Below, in pieces: positions 1 through 5,568 of a DNA stretch of 5,568 nt. Below the pieces are notes generated by a model. The model made no database searches. It saw only the letters and a list, made by a program, of their open reading frames with translations, and had not been told where the DNA came from. Each line of letters begins with the position of its first letter. Position 1 is the first letter of the stretch. The translations under genes were made by a program, and so were the position numbers. The stretch covers positions 1-5,568 of the forward strand of contig DOTV01000137.1 of assembly GCA_003520925.1 (NCBI GenBank), in the 5' to 3' direction. The DNA comes from Bacteroidales bacterium (GTDB lineage Bacteria > Bacteroidota > Bacteroidia > Bacteroidales > VadinHA17).

Positions 1-308
1 CGAAGGGTTGAAAATGTATGAGACAGAGCTTCAATAACTGCCCTTGAGCCAAGATACGAACCCCCGATTCCGACTACTACTGTAATGTCTGAAATTGATT
101 TAAGATGTTTTGCTATCTTTTCTATTCTGTCAAGCTGAGGCAGGATATCATCCGGAAGGGAAAGCCACCCAAGGAAATCGCTTCCGGCACCGGTTCTCCT
201 GTTCAGGTTGTCAAGATGCCTTACCGATTGCTGAGCGAGAGCAAGGATCTCTTCGTATGATACAAAACTAACAGCATTCTTAAGGCTTAAGGTGATATTT
301 TCTTTCAT
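1..308 (-). CDS. pgi: Glucose-6-phosphate isomerase, N-terminal part (cut by window edge)
   Basis: Reading the minus strand from the ATG at 308-306 gives 102 uninterrupted codons that run off the left edge; the gene is partial because of the window, not broken. The protein begins MKENITLSLK, has DFLGWLSLP at residues 44-52, and then VVVGIGGSYLGSRAVIEAL at about 77-95. That glycine-rich stretch is the phosphate-binding start of the first SIS (sugar isomerase) domain of phosphoglucose isomerases, and the DFLGW block just before it is typical of the short bacterial form of about 445 residues found in Bacteroidota and Firmicutes. By that measure roughly a quarter of the protein is here. The family interconverts glucose-6-phosphate and fructose-6-phosphate in the cytoplasm for glycolysis and gluconeogenesis. 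The catalytic glutamate, lysine and histidine lie in the missing part. The leader has no Shine-Dalgarno but is A/T-rich, as is usual in Bacteroidota. It lies 112 bp downstream of the DUF2807 gene, with a terminator between them, so it is probably transcribed separately. Confidence 0.95.
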   Translation of the reverse strand, partial: MKENITLSLKNAVSFVSYEEILALAQQSVRHLDNLNRRTGAGSDFLGWLSLPDDILPQLDRIEKIAKHLKSISDITVVVGIGGSYLGSRAVIEALSHTFSTL

Positions 309-345
309 TTATGGTACGATATTTAAGATTTGTTTTGCAATGATA

Positions 346-353
346 CAAAGTTA
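346..353 (-). promoter_or_regulatory. Putative Bacteroidota-type -7 box for pgi
   Basis: The minus strand reads TAACTTTG here, an exact match to the TAnnTTTG -7 element of the Bacteroidota primary sigma factor. It would place transcription start at about 338-341, giving a leader of roughly 30 nt before the pgi ATG at 308. The matching -33 TTTG element is not evident at the expected distance: that position falls in the loop and arm of the terminator hairpin and reads TATTTA at best. The call therefore rests on one box and its position. Confidence 0.45.
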
Positions 354-384
354 AAAAAAAGCCGGCAGTAAATACCTGCCGGCT
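353..384 (-). terminator. Intrinsic terminator of the DUF2807 gene
   Basis: Arms GCCGGCAG (361-368) and CTGCCGGC (376-383) are perfectly complementary and separated by a 7-nt loop (369-375). One more A-T pair (384 with 360) extends the stem to 9 bp. On the minus strand the hairpin is followed directly by eight T residues (360-353), the standard rho-independent arrangement. It begins 36 nt after the DUF2807 stop codon. On the plus strand the T-tract is on the wrong side, so it is a one-way terminator. Confidence 0.88.
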
Positions 385-420
385 CAATTAATGAGAGTAA
401 GTTATATATATTGATTAGGA

Positions 421-1140
421 CTATCTCCTGTGCACACCCCCTGCACTCGACGAATGGGCGTCGACGTATTTCGGATTCCCGCGGTAGTTTATATCCCCTG
501 CACTTGAGGATCTTGCTCTCAACCTTTCAGATACACTTATGTCTGCATCTCCCGCACTCGAAGCGGAAACGTCTGCTTCCCTTACTTCGAGCCCGTAAGC
601 GTTAAGATCGCCTGCACTGCTAAGGTCCGCATTAAGCATATCAGCCACTCCTGTAAGTGTCACATCACCAGAACTGCTTATGTTTGCCTCAGCCTCTTTT
701 ACATAGATCTCGAGTTTGATGTCTCCGGCACTGCTTGCTGATAAATCGAGTCTGTCGGTTTTTACCGGAGTTTCACCAATAATATCTCCGGCACTCGAAG
801 TTTTAAGGGAGTTTATGTCCTTCATGGAAACATATACTCTTTTCATTTCAGCTCTCATGATATTGGCTTCAGAATAAACATGCAGAACACCATCCCTTAT
901 CTCAGTGATTATGTACTCGTGCAGGTTCTCGTCTGCTTCAACCTGAATTGATTCTTTGTCACCCTGTTTAAGATACACATCAATTCCGCTGCTGACCCTT
1001 AAACCGGCGAATTTCCCTGCTTCCCTTTCTTTCTTTACAACATGATTATTGCCGTACACTGTTCTCCTGATCTGGCCATCAGTGCAATAAGTGATTCCGA
1101 GAGCAAGGAACAAAATCAAAGAATACCTCAGGTTTTTCAT
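421..1140 (-). CDS. Exported DUF2807 / head GIN-domain protein with SSAGD repeats
   Basis: This 239-residue protein starts with a signal peptide: K3 and R5, then hydrophobic residues about 7-17, with cleavage probable before or near the QIRRT segment. Cys19 is preceded by ITY, a poor lipobox, so lipidation is doubtful. Residues 44-90 (FAGLRVSSGIDVYLKQGDKESIQVEAD region) match the head of the GIN/DUF2807 family (putative auto-transporter adhesin head). Residues 115-235 contain seven copies of SSAGD or a close variant, at 115, 136, 155 (SSSGD), 174, 194, 212 and 231 (SSAGG), spaced 18-21 residues apart. This is the pattern of a right-handed parallel beta-solenoid with one turn per repeat. The family is common in Bacteroidota, is expected in the periplasm or at the cell surface, and has no established biochemical role; the 'adhesin' label is by analogy. 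The ATG at 1140 is preceded by an A-rich leader without a Shine-Dalgarno. The gene is divergent from GH95 and ends at its own terminator, so it is probably monocistronic. Confidence 0.9.
   Translation of the reverse strand: MKNLRYSLILFLALGITYCTDGQIRRTVYGNNHVVKKEREAGKFAGLRVSSGIDVYLKQGDKESIQVEADENLHEYIITEIRDGVLHVYSEANIMRAEMKRVYVSMKDINSLKTSSAGDIIGETPVKTDRLDLSASSAGDIKLEIYVKEAEANISSSGDVTLTGVADMLNADLSSAGDLNAYGLEVREADVSASSAGDADISVSERLRARSSSAGDINYRGNPKYVDAHSSSAGGVHRR
436..798 (-). repeat. Seven SSAGD-coding degenerate repeats within the DUF2807 gene
   Basis: The core 15-bp units encoding SSAGD-type pentapeptides lie at 784-798, 721-735, 664-678, 607-621, 547-561, 493-507 and 436-450, giving a period of 54-63 bp. 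Codon choice varies between copies (for example serine as TCG, AGC or TCA) and the intervening segments are unrelated, so the repeat is kept at the protein level rather than being a recent tandem DNA duplication. The last copy ends in Gly instead of Asp. Confidence 0.85.
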
Positions 1141-1283
1141 ATCATTTTTTATTTATTAGTACTCATTCCGACATAAAGACTTTACGAAAAACAGGATGCT
1201 GCATTATCAGAAAAAAATTTTCCATCATGAGGTAAAAAAATAAGTTCGTATCTTGGTAAGGAAACCTTAAAATAAAGATACAG
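1141..1283. promoter_or_regulatory. Divergent intergenic region between the DUF2807 and GH95 genes
   Basis: This 143-bp spacer must hold the start signals of both divergent genes. For GH95, TATCTTGG at 1249-1256 is one mismatch from the TAnnTTTG -7 box, but no clear -33 TTTG lies upstream. Right after it comes a small perfect inverted repeat, TAAGG-AAA-CCTTA (1257-1269), ending 14 nt before the ATG, which could form a weak leader hairpin. For the DUF2807 gene no convincing box was found; its leader is A/T-rich. The spacer is rich in A- and T-tracts (for example 1211-1220 and 1234-1240). No operator or riboswitch could be recognised. Confidence 0.45.
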
Positions 1284-3614
1284 ATGAGGAGAGCTCCAAA
1301 GTCGTTTTTTCTTGCTTTATTATTTTTCCTTTCTCCCGCCTGCAGTGCTCAGGAGAAAGAAAACCTCATATTATGGTACGAAAAACCTGCTGCCATCTGG
1401 GAAGAGGCGTTGCCTGTCGGAAACGGCAGACTGGGGGCAATGATTTACGGTGGTACGGAAGAAGATCATATCCAGTTTAACGAAGAGACTCTCTGGACAG
1501 GCGGACCTCATGATTATTCAAATAAAGGGGCATTTGGATACCTTGGCAGGATCAGGGAGCTTATATGGCAGGGAAAACAGAAGGAAGCTGAAGATCTTGC
1601 TCTGGAGAAATTCATGAGTGTTCCCCTCCATCAGGAGAAATACCAGCCATTCGGGGATTTATGGCTGACTTTCCCCGGGCAGGGTAACGTGACTGATTAC
1701 AGGAGAGAACTAGATTTGTCAACCGCTGTCTGTAAAACCAGCTATGATGCGGGAGGTACTTCTTTTACAAGGGAGTATATTGCAAGTTATCCGGATAATC
1801 TGATAGCAATAAATCTGGCTTGCAGCAAAAAGAATGCTCTGACTTTTGATGTTTCATTGACTGCTCTTCATGAGGGATTTACTGCAGTCCCGGATAAGAA
1901 TGGAATGATAACCCTGAGGCTAAAGATAAAGGATGGTCTCCTCGGGGGGACAGCAATAATTAAAACGACTGTAAAAGGTGGCAGAATCTTTATTAACGGG
2001 AATAAATTGCATATCGAAAAGGCCAATGAAGCTACTATCATCCTTTCTGCCGCAACAAATTTTGTGAGTCCATCTGATGTCACTGGTGATCCTGATGCTC
2101 AATGCAAAAAGTATGTTGAAGCGGCAGTTGGTCAGACTTACAGACAGATCAGGCAAAAGCACATTGCTGATTATCAAAAATACTTTAACAGGTTTAAAAT
2201 TGATCTCGGCTCTTCAGGAAATGAAGGATTGCCAACAGATGCCAGGATATTAAAAGTACCTGAGAAAATGGATAATTCACTTGCGGCAATCTATGTGCAA
2301 TATGGGCGTTATCTACTTCTCTCCTCAAGCAGGGAAGGAACATATCCGGCTAATCTGCAGGGGATTTGGAACGACAAACTGAATCCTGCATGGGACAGCA
2401 AATACACTGTAAATATAAACACTGAGATGAATTACTGGCCGGCGGAAGTGCTTAATATCGCCGAATGTCATAATGCTCTGTTTAAGATGATAGGAGAGGT
2501 GGTGCCAGCCGGTGAGAAAGTGGCAAGGAATCATTATAATGCAAGGGGATGGGTTTTGCATCACAATACTGATTTGTGGAGGGGAGCGGCTCCTATAAAT
2601 GCTTCAAATCACGGAATATGGGTTTCAGGCAGTGGCTGGATGGCCCACCATTACTGGGAGCATTTCCTTTTCGGCAGGGACACTGATTTTCTGAAAAATA
2701 TTGCATGGCCGGTTATGAAAAAATCCGCAATGTTTTACACGGATTTTCTCGTAACTGATCCAGCAACAGGATGGCTGGTCTCCTGTCCGTCAAATTCTCC
2801 CGAAAACGGAGGTCTGGTATCAGGTCCAACAATGGACCATGAGATTATTAAAAGTCTTTTTAAAGCGTGTATTGAATCCTCAGAGATTTTGAATACTGAT
2901 GCGACTTTTGCTGACTCGCTTAAAAAACTTCTGCCTTCTATAGCACCTTATAAAACAGGAAGGTTTGGCCAGCTCCAGGAATGGATGACCGATATTGATG
3001 ATCCGGACAACAAGCACAGGCATGTATCTCATCTCTGGGGTGTCTACCCAGGCAGTGAGATTAACTGGAAGGAGAATCCCGGATTAATGGAAGCTGCTAA
3101 GACATCTCTTGTTGCAAGAGGGGATGAGGGGACTGGGTGGAGTCTGGCATGGAAGATAAATTTCTGGGCGCGGTTCAAAGAAGGGGATCATGCATGGAAA
3201 ATGGTTCAGATGCTCTTAAGGCCACAGGGTAAATCTTCATCACAGGCAAGGGGGGGAGGATCATCAGGAGGAGGGTCGTACCCGAATCTGTTTGATGCCC
3301 ATCCGCCTTTCCAGATTGACGGTAATTTTGGAGGGGCCGCAGGAATAGCCGAGATGCTCCTGCAAAGCCATCTTGGTGAAATAGAATTATTACCAGCACT
3401 GCCCCAGGCGATACCCGATGGCATAATAAAGGGAATCAGGGCAAGAGGTGGTTTCGAACTGCATTATTCATGGAAAGAGGGTTTGCTTCAGTCGGTAAAA
3501 GTAATTTCGACTGCCGGTTCAAGGTTATCACTCAGGTACAAGGATAAAACTTATGTTACTGAAACAAAAAAAGGCGATGTACTTCATTTAGATGGAAATC
3601 TTAATGCCATTTGA
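1284..3614 (+). CDS. Secreted GH95 alpha-L-fucosidase / alpha-L-galactosidase
   Basis: This 776-residue protein is full length for glycoside hydrolase family 95. Residues 1-22 are a signal peptide (R2, R3, K6, a hydrophobic core at 8-16, and CSA before Gln23). The N-terminal beta-sandwich (Glyco_hyd_65N_2 type) spans about 28-265, with the family block WEEALPVGNGRLGAMIYGG at 39-57. After a linker, the (alpha/alpha)6 catalytic barrel spans about 330-695 and a C-terminal beta-domain completes the protein. Residues corresponding to the catalytic set of Bifidobacterium AfcA are present: Asn377 and Asn379 in NINTEMNYWPAE, the general acid Glu566 in QLQEW, and Asp679 in PPFQIDGNFGG. The family cleaves terminal alpha-L-fucosyl (often alpha-1,2) or alpha-L-galactosyl residues with inversion, probably in the periplasm here. 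Thr375 sits where AfcA is thought to have a histidine near sugar C6, so L-galactose activity is possible. A Gly/Ser-rich stretch lies at 650-665. ATG 1284 is chosen because it opens the signal peptide and an in-frame stop lies at 1257-1259. The 3' end overlaps the convergent permease gene by 14 bp. Confidence 0.94.
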   Translation: MRRAPKSFFLALLFFLSPACSAQEKENLILWYEKPAAIWEEALPVGNGRLGAMIYGGTEEDHIQFNEETLWTGGPHDYSNKGAFGYLGRIRELIWQGKQKEAEDLALEKFMSVPLHQEKYQPFGDLWLTFPGQGNVTDYRRELDLSTAVCKTSYDAGGTSFTREYIASYPDNLIAINLACSKKNALTFDVSLTALHEGFTAVPDKNGMITLRLKIKDGLLGGTAIIKTTVKGGRIFINGNKLHIEKANEATIILSAATNFVSPSDVTGDPDAQCKKYVEAAVGQTYRQIRQKHIADYQKYFNRFKIDLGSSGNEGLPTDARILKVPEKMDNSLAAIYVQYGRYLLLSSSREGTYPANLQGIWNDKLNPAWDSKYTVNINTEMNYWPAEVLNIAECHNALFKMIGEVVPAGEKVARNHYNARGWVLHHNTDLWRGAAPINASNHGIWVSGSGWMAHHYWEHFLFGRDTDFLKNIAWPVMKKSAMFYTDFLVTDPATGWLVSCPSNSPENGGLVSGPTMDHEIIKSLFKACIESSEILNTDATFADSLKKLLPSIAPYKTGRFGQLQEWMTDIDDPDNKHRHVSHLWGVYPGSEINWKENPGLMEAAKTSLVARGDEGTGWSLAWKINFWARFKEGDHAWKMVQMLLRPQGKSSSQARGGGSSGGGSYPNLFDAHPPFQIDGNFGGAAGIAEMLLQSHLGEIELLPALPQAIPDGIIKGIRARGGFELHYSWKEGLLQSVKVISTAGSRLSLRYKDKTYVTETKKGDVLHLDGNLNAI

Positions 3615-4737
3615 ATATTCTGAGACCTGCTGCGAAAAAAATAATGCCGATTACGGTTAGGATCAGTATTGGTATACCAGCCTCACCATAACCTGCCCCT
3701 TCATTGAAGATGCTTCTGACGCCATCGGTCATCATTGTAAGCGGAAGAGCCCTGATTATCTTTATACCCCAGTCGGGGAAATTCTGGTAGCTGAAAAATA
3801 TTCCTGACAGGATCATCATTGGCATTACAACTGCATTAATAAGGCCGTTCCCGACCTCAGTATTTGAAGTATGGGATGAGACAAACACTGCAATCCCTGC
3901 AAAAGCTATATTCCCGGCAATGAAAGTAAGTATCAGGGCGGAAACACTTCCCTGGATCGTAATGTTGAATGCAATCAGTGCAAACAAAATCAATGCCAGG
4001 GCTTCAACAAAGTTCATTGCGATCCTGACTGTTATCAGTGCGATAAGAAAATGTGACTTTTTCATCGGAGTTGCCACAAGTCTGCGGAGTAGCTTTTTGG
4101 AGCGTTTTTCAATAATGCCGTAACTTATACCCCACATTGATGACATCATTACTCCCATTGTGATAAGTCCGGGAACCAGGAAATCAATATACCGGGTACC
4201 GGTAAGTGTCAGGGGCCTGATTTCGGAGTTGTTTTCAGCATAATTTTGATTTCCCCTTTCTATTGTGCTTCTGAGTTTCCTGTATGTAAGTTCAGCGTCC
4301 GAATTTACCGGATCAAAATGATAACCTGTTTTTCCGTTACTGCTTTGAAGAATAAGATTTACCGTACCTCTCTTCAGCATAACCATTGCGTCATTCCAGT
4401 CGAGCTCATAAAAAAGGAAAACAGTGTTGCCAAGCTTATCATCCTTAAGTTCATACTTCCATCTGTAATCATCGCTTGAAGAAGGCTGTTGCTTCTGGCA
4501 CTCTGTTTCAAGAAACCTTGACAATTCAGAGATTCCGTTATCGGAAATCTCAATTGATTTGCTGACGGCAACCTTTCGGACAGAATCGGTTTTTTTTGTA
4601 AAAGCCAGTCCGAGACCCAGCGACATTAGAATTGGGAAAATTATTCCCCAGAAGAGAACCCCGGGTTCACGAGTTATTTCGTGAAACAAGGCCAGAGTAA
4701 GCCTCCAAAGCTGATTTAACCGGAGTATCCTATTCAT
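3601..4737 (-). CDS. ABC-2 type transporter permease
   Basis: This 378-residue membrane protein has the ABC-2 exporter layout. TM1 is at about 27-46, followed by a large hydrophilic extracytoplasmic domain at about 48-182, then TM2 at about 183-206, TM3 at 229-256, TM4 at 262-286, TM5 at 296-316 and TM6 at 353-374. Family hallmarks are YIDFLVPGLI at the start of TM2, the cytoplasmic coupling segment KRSKKLLRRLVATP (211-224) between TM2 and TM3, and the LPLTMMTDGVR segment (331-341) before the last helix. Such permeases usually work as dimers with two ATPase subunits and export lipids, drugs, polysaccharides or other compounds; nothing here shows the substrate. It follows the ATPase gene with an 8-nt overlap (ATGAATAG), and an AGGAG lies 5 nt before the ATG, so the two are translationally coupled and the start is secure. 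Its stop codon (3601-3603) lies inside the last codons of the convergent GH95 gene. Confidence 0.93.
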   Translation of the reverse strand: MNRILRLNQLWRLTLALFHEITREPGVLFWGIIFPILMSLGLGLAFTKKTDSVRKVAVSKSIEISDNGISELSRFLETECQKQQPSSSDDYRWKYELKDDKLGNTVFLFYELDWNDAMVMLKRGTVNLILQSSNGKTGYHFDPVNSDAELTYRKLRSTIERGNQNYAENNSEIRPLTLTGTRYIDFLVPGLITMGVMMSSMWGISYGIIEKRSKKLLRRLVATPMKKSHFLIALITVRIAMNFVEALALILFALIAFNITIQGSVSALILTFIAGNIAFAGIAVFVSSHTSNTEVGNGLINAVVMPMMILSGIFFSYQNFPDWGIKIIRALPLTMMTDGVRSIFNEGAGYGEAGIPILILTVIGIIFFAAGLRIFKWH

Positions 4738-5455
4738 TTATTCTCCTCCCGGTTAACATTACAAAAAGGTCGTCTAGATTTTTAGCTTCCTCCAGAAGCT
4801 GGCCAAGAGTGCCTTCACGAAGAATTACTCCGTTATCCATAATTACAATATAGTCACACAGTTTCTCGGCTTCCTCCATATAATGAGTCGTAAGTATCAT
4901 TGAAGTCTCAGAGATTTTTCTGAGATTATGAAGGATTTCCCATATCTCACGCCTGGCATTCGGATCGAGTCCGGTTGTTGGTTCATCAAGGAGAAGTATT
5001 GCAGGAGAATTTATAAGGGCTATTCCGATTGCTAGTCTTTGCCGCTGGCCTCCGGAAAGATTTACAACATATGACTTCCGCTTTTCTTCAAGTCCAACCA
5101 TTACAATTATTTCATTGACCCTTTCTTTCCCAAGATTAAAGAAGCTTGCGAAAAGCCTCAAGGTTTCGGTCACCCTTAGCTTATCAATAAATCTTGTCTC
5201 CTGCAGTGAAAGCCCTATTATCCTGTGAAGCTCATCTTCGTTTCCCTTCCAGTGTTTCCCTGTAATGGTTATTTCACCCTTGTCGGGCTTCTGGATCCCC
5301 TCAATCATCTCCACAAGTGTTGTTTTTCCAGCCCCGTTCGGACCCAGCAATGCAGTAAACTGGCCTTTCGGGATCTTAAGATTTATCCCTTTTACAGCCT
5401 GAATTGTCTTAAAAGATTTCCAGACATTATTAACCTCTATAACCGGACTGGTCAT
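4730..5455 (-). CDS. ABC transporter ATP-binding protein
   Basis: This 241-residue cytoplasmic ATPase powers the permease encoded just downstream. All nucleotide-binding motifs are intact: Walker A GPNGAGKTT at 38-46, Q-loop glutamine at 85 (LSLQET), signature LSGGQRQR at 133-140, Walker B ILLLDEP at 153-159 followed by the D-loop GLD at 162-164, and the H-loop histidine at 191 (LTTHYMEEAE). The sequence is of the CcmA/DrrA type (COG1131), which pairs with ABC-2 permeases. It ends soon after the core fold and has no long C-terminal extension of the kind seen in some drug exporters such as DrrA. The ATG at 5455 follows an A/T-rich leader without a Shine-Dalgarno, and the conserved VIEVNNVWKSF strand begins at residue 5, which supports this start. 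ATPase then permease is the usual order; the substrate cannot be told from sequence. Confidence 0.95.
   Translation of the reverse strand: MTSPVIEVNNVWKSFKTIQAVKGINLKIPKGQFTALLGPNGAGKTTLVEMIEGIQKPDKGEITITGKHWKGNEDELHRIIGLSLQETRFIDKLRVTETLRLFASFFNLGKERVNEIIVMVGLEEKRKSYVVNLSGGQRQRLAIGIALINSPAILLLDEPTTGLDPNARREIWEILHNLRKISETSMILTTHYMEEAEKLCDYIVIMDNGVILREGTLGQLLEEAKNLDDLFVMLTGRRINE
4743..4750 (-). promoter_or_regulatory. Shine-Dalgarno of the permease gene, inside the ATPase gene
   Basis: The minus strand reads GGGAGGAG here, with AGGAG ending 5 nt before the permease ATG at 4737. The same bases encode Gly-Arg-Arg near the C-terminus of the ATPase. It is the clearest Shine-Dalgarno in the window, where the other genes have A-rich leaders without one. 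Together with the 8-nt gene overlap it fixes the permease start and points to coupled re-initiation. Confidence 0.75.
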
Positions 5456-5568
5456 TTATCGATTAAAATAACATTACAGGTAATAACACTTGTACTCACA
5501 AATAGTTAAAATCAACAGGGCCTTAAATTACTATAATTGTAATACCTAAAGCTGGAATTCGTTTTAAA
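5456..5568. other. Leader region upstream of the ABC operon
   Basis: These 113 bp hold no gene that can be supported. A perfect dyad ATTAC-AG-GTAAT lies at 5473-5484, ending 18 nt upstream of the ATPase ATG, and a looser one, TTAC-N7-GTAA, lies at 5528-5542. Either could be an operator half-site pair, but both are short and the region is AT-rich. No TAnnTTTG box was found on the minus strand. On the minus strand one frame is open from the right edge to a TAA at 5525-5523 (14 codons), which could be the tail of another gene or chance. Confidence 0.35.

Noticed and set aside
49..61. A 13-bp word (CCAAGATACGAAC) in pgi that recurs inverted at 1244-1256 in the divergent spacer
   Set aside because: In pgi it simply encodes the conserved GSYLG motif; the match is short, has no extension on either side and is best explained as coincidence.
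411..605. Plus-strand open frame opposite the 3' end of the DUF2807 gene
   Set aside because: It is the antisense of the SSAGD-coding repeats, has a low-complexity Leu/Arg/His-rich composition and no family resemblance; the minus-strand gene explains the region.
1084..1086. Cys19 of the DUF2807 protein and Cys20 of GH95 as lipoprotein anchors
   Set aside because: The preceding residues (ITY and SPA) do not fit the usual lipobox; ordinary signal peptidase I cleavage fits better, particularly for GH95 (CSA before Gln23).
5225..5509. Plus-strand open frame over the ATPase start and leader
   Set aside because: It lies antisense to the Walker A region of a clear ABC ATPase and shows no recognisable domain or start signal.
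5523..5567. Possible tail of another minus-strand gene at the right edge (14 codons, then TAA)
   Set aside because: Too short to recognise, and an open frame this short is expected by chance.
1..5568. A previously undescribed multi-gene system
   Set aside because: Every gene falls in a known family and, apart from the ABC pair, the genes are transcribed apart or convergently; no defence, mobile or RNA-guided components were seen on either strand.

Overview
The window looks like chromosomal DNA from a member of the Bacteroidota, probably a Bacteroidales-like lineage. Several signs agree: a short-type glucose-6-phosphate isomerase, a GIN-domain (DUF2807) protein with SSAGD repeats, a secreted GH95 glycosidase with an 'SAQ' signal-peptide end, A-rich leaders mostly without a Shine-Dalgarno sequence, and a TAnnTTTG-type -7 box. 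This is inferred from family resemblance; there is no rRNA or other marker gene to confirm it.

Layout. 1-308 (minus) is the N-terminal part of pgi, cut by the left edge. 309-420 is a compact regulatory spacer holding a strong intrinsic terminator for the upstream gene; its U-tract runs directly into a plausible pgi promoter. 421-1140 (minus) is an exported DUF2807/GIN-domain protein with seven SSAGD-type repeats. 1141-1283 is a divergent intergenic region. 1284-3614 (plus) is a complete secreted GH95 alpha-L-fucosidase/alpha-L-galactosidase with all expected catalytic residues. 3601-4737 and 4730-5455 (minus) are an ABC-2 type permease and its ATPase, translationally coupled, with a clear Shine-Dalgarno in front of the permease. 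The GH95 and permease genes converge and overlap by 14 bp at their 3' ends. 5456-5568 is the ABC leader, with a short ATTAC-N2-GTAAT dyad and no confident promoter.

How the genes relate. The two ABC genes clearly form one functional unit, an exporter of unknown substrate. GH95 is an exported exo-glycosidase that would release terminal L-fucose or L-galactose from glycans; nothing beside it in the window (no SusC/SusD, sulfatase or fucose-catabolism gene) marks a polysaccharide utilisation locus. The DUF2807 protein has no known biochemical role, and pgi is central metabolism. The window reads as ordinary genome with a few compact-architecture details rather than a new multi-gene system. No mobile elements, CRISPR arrays, tRNA or rRNA genes were seen.
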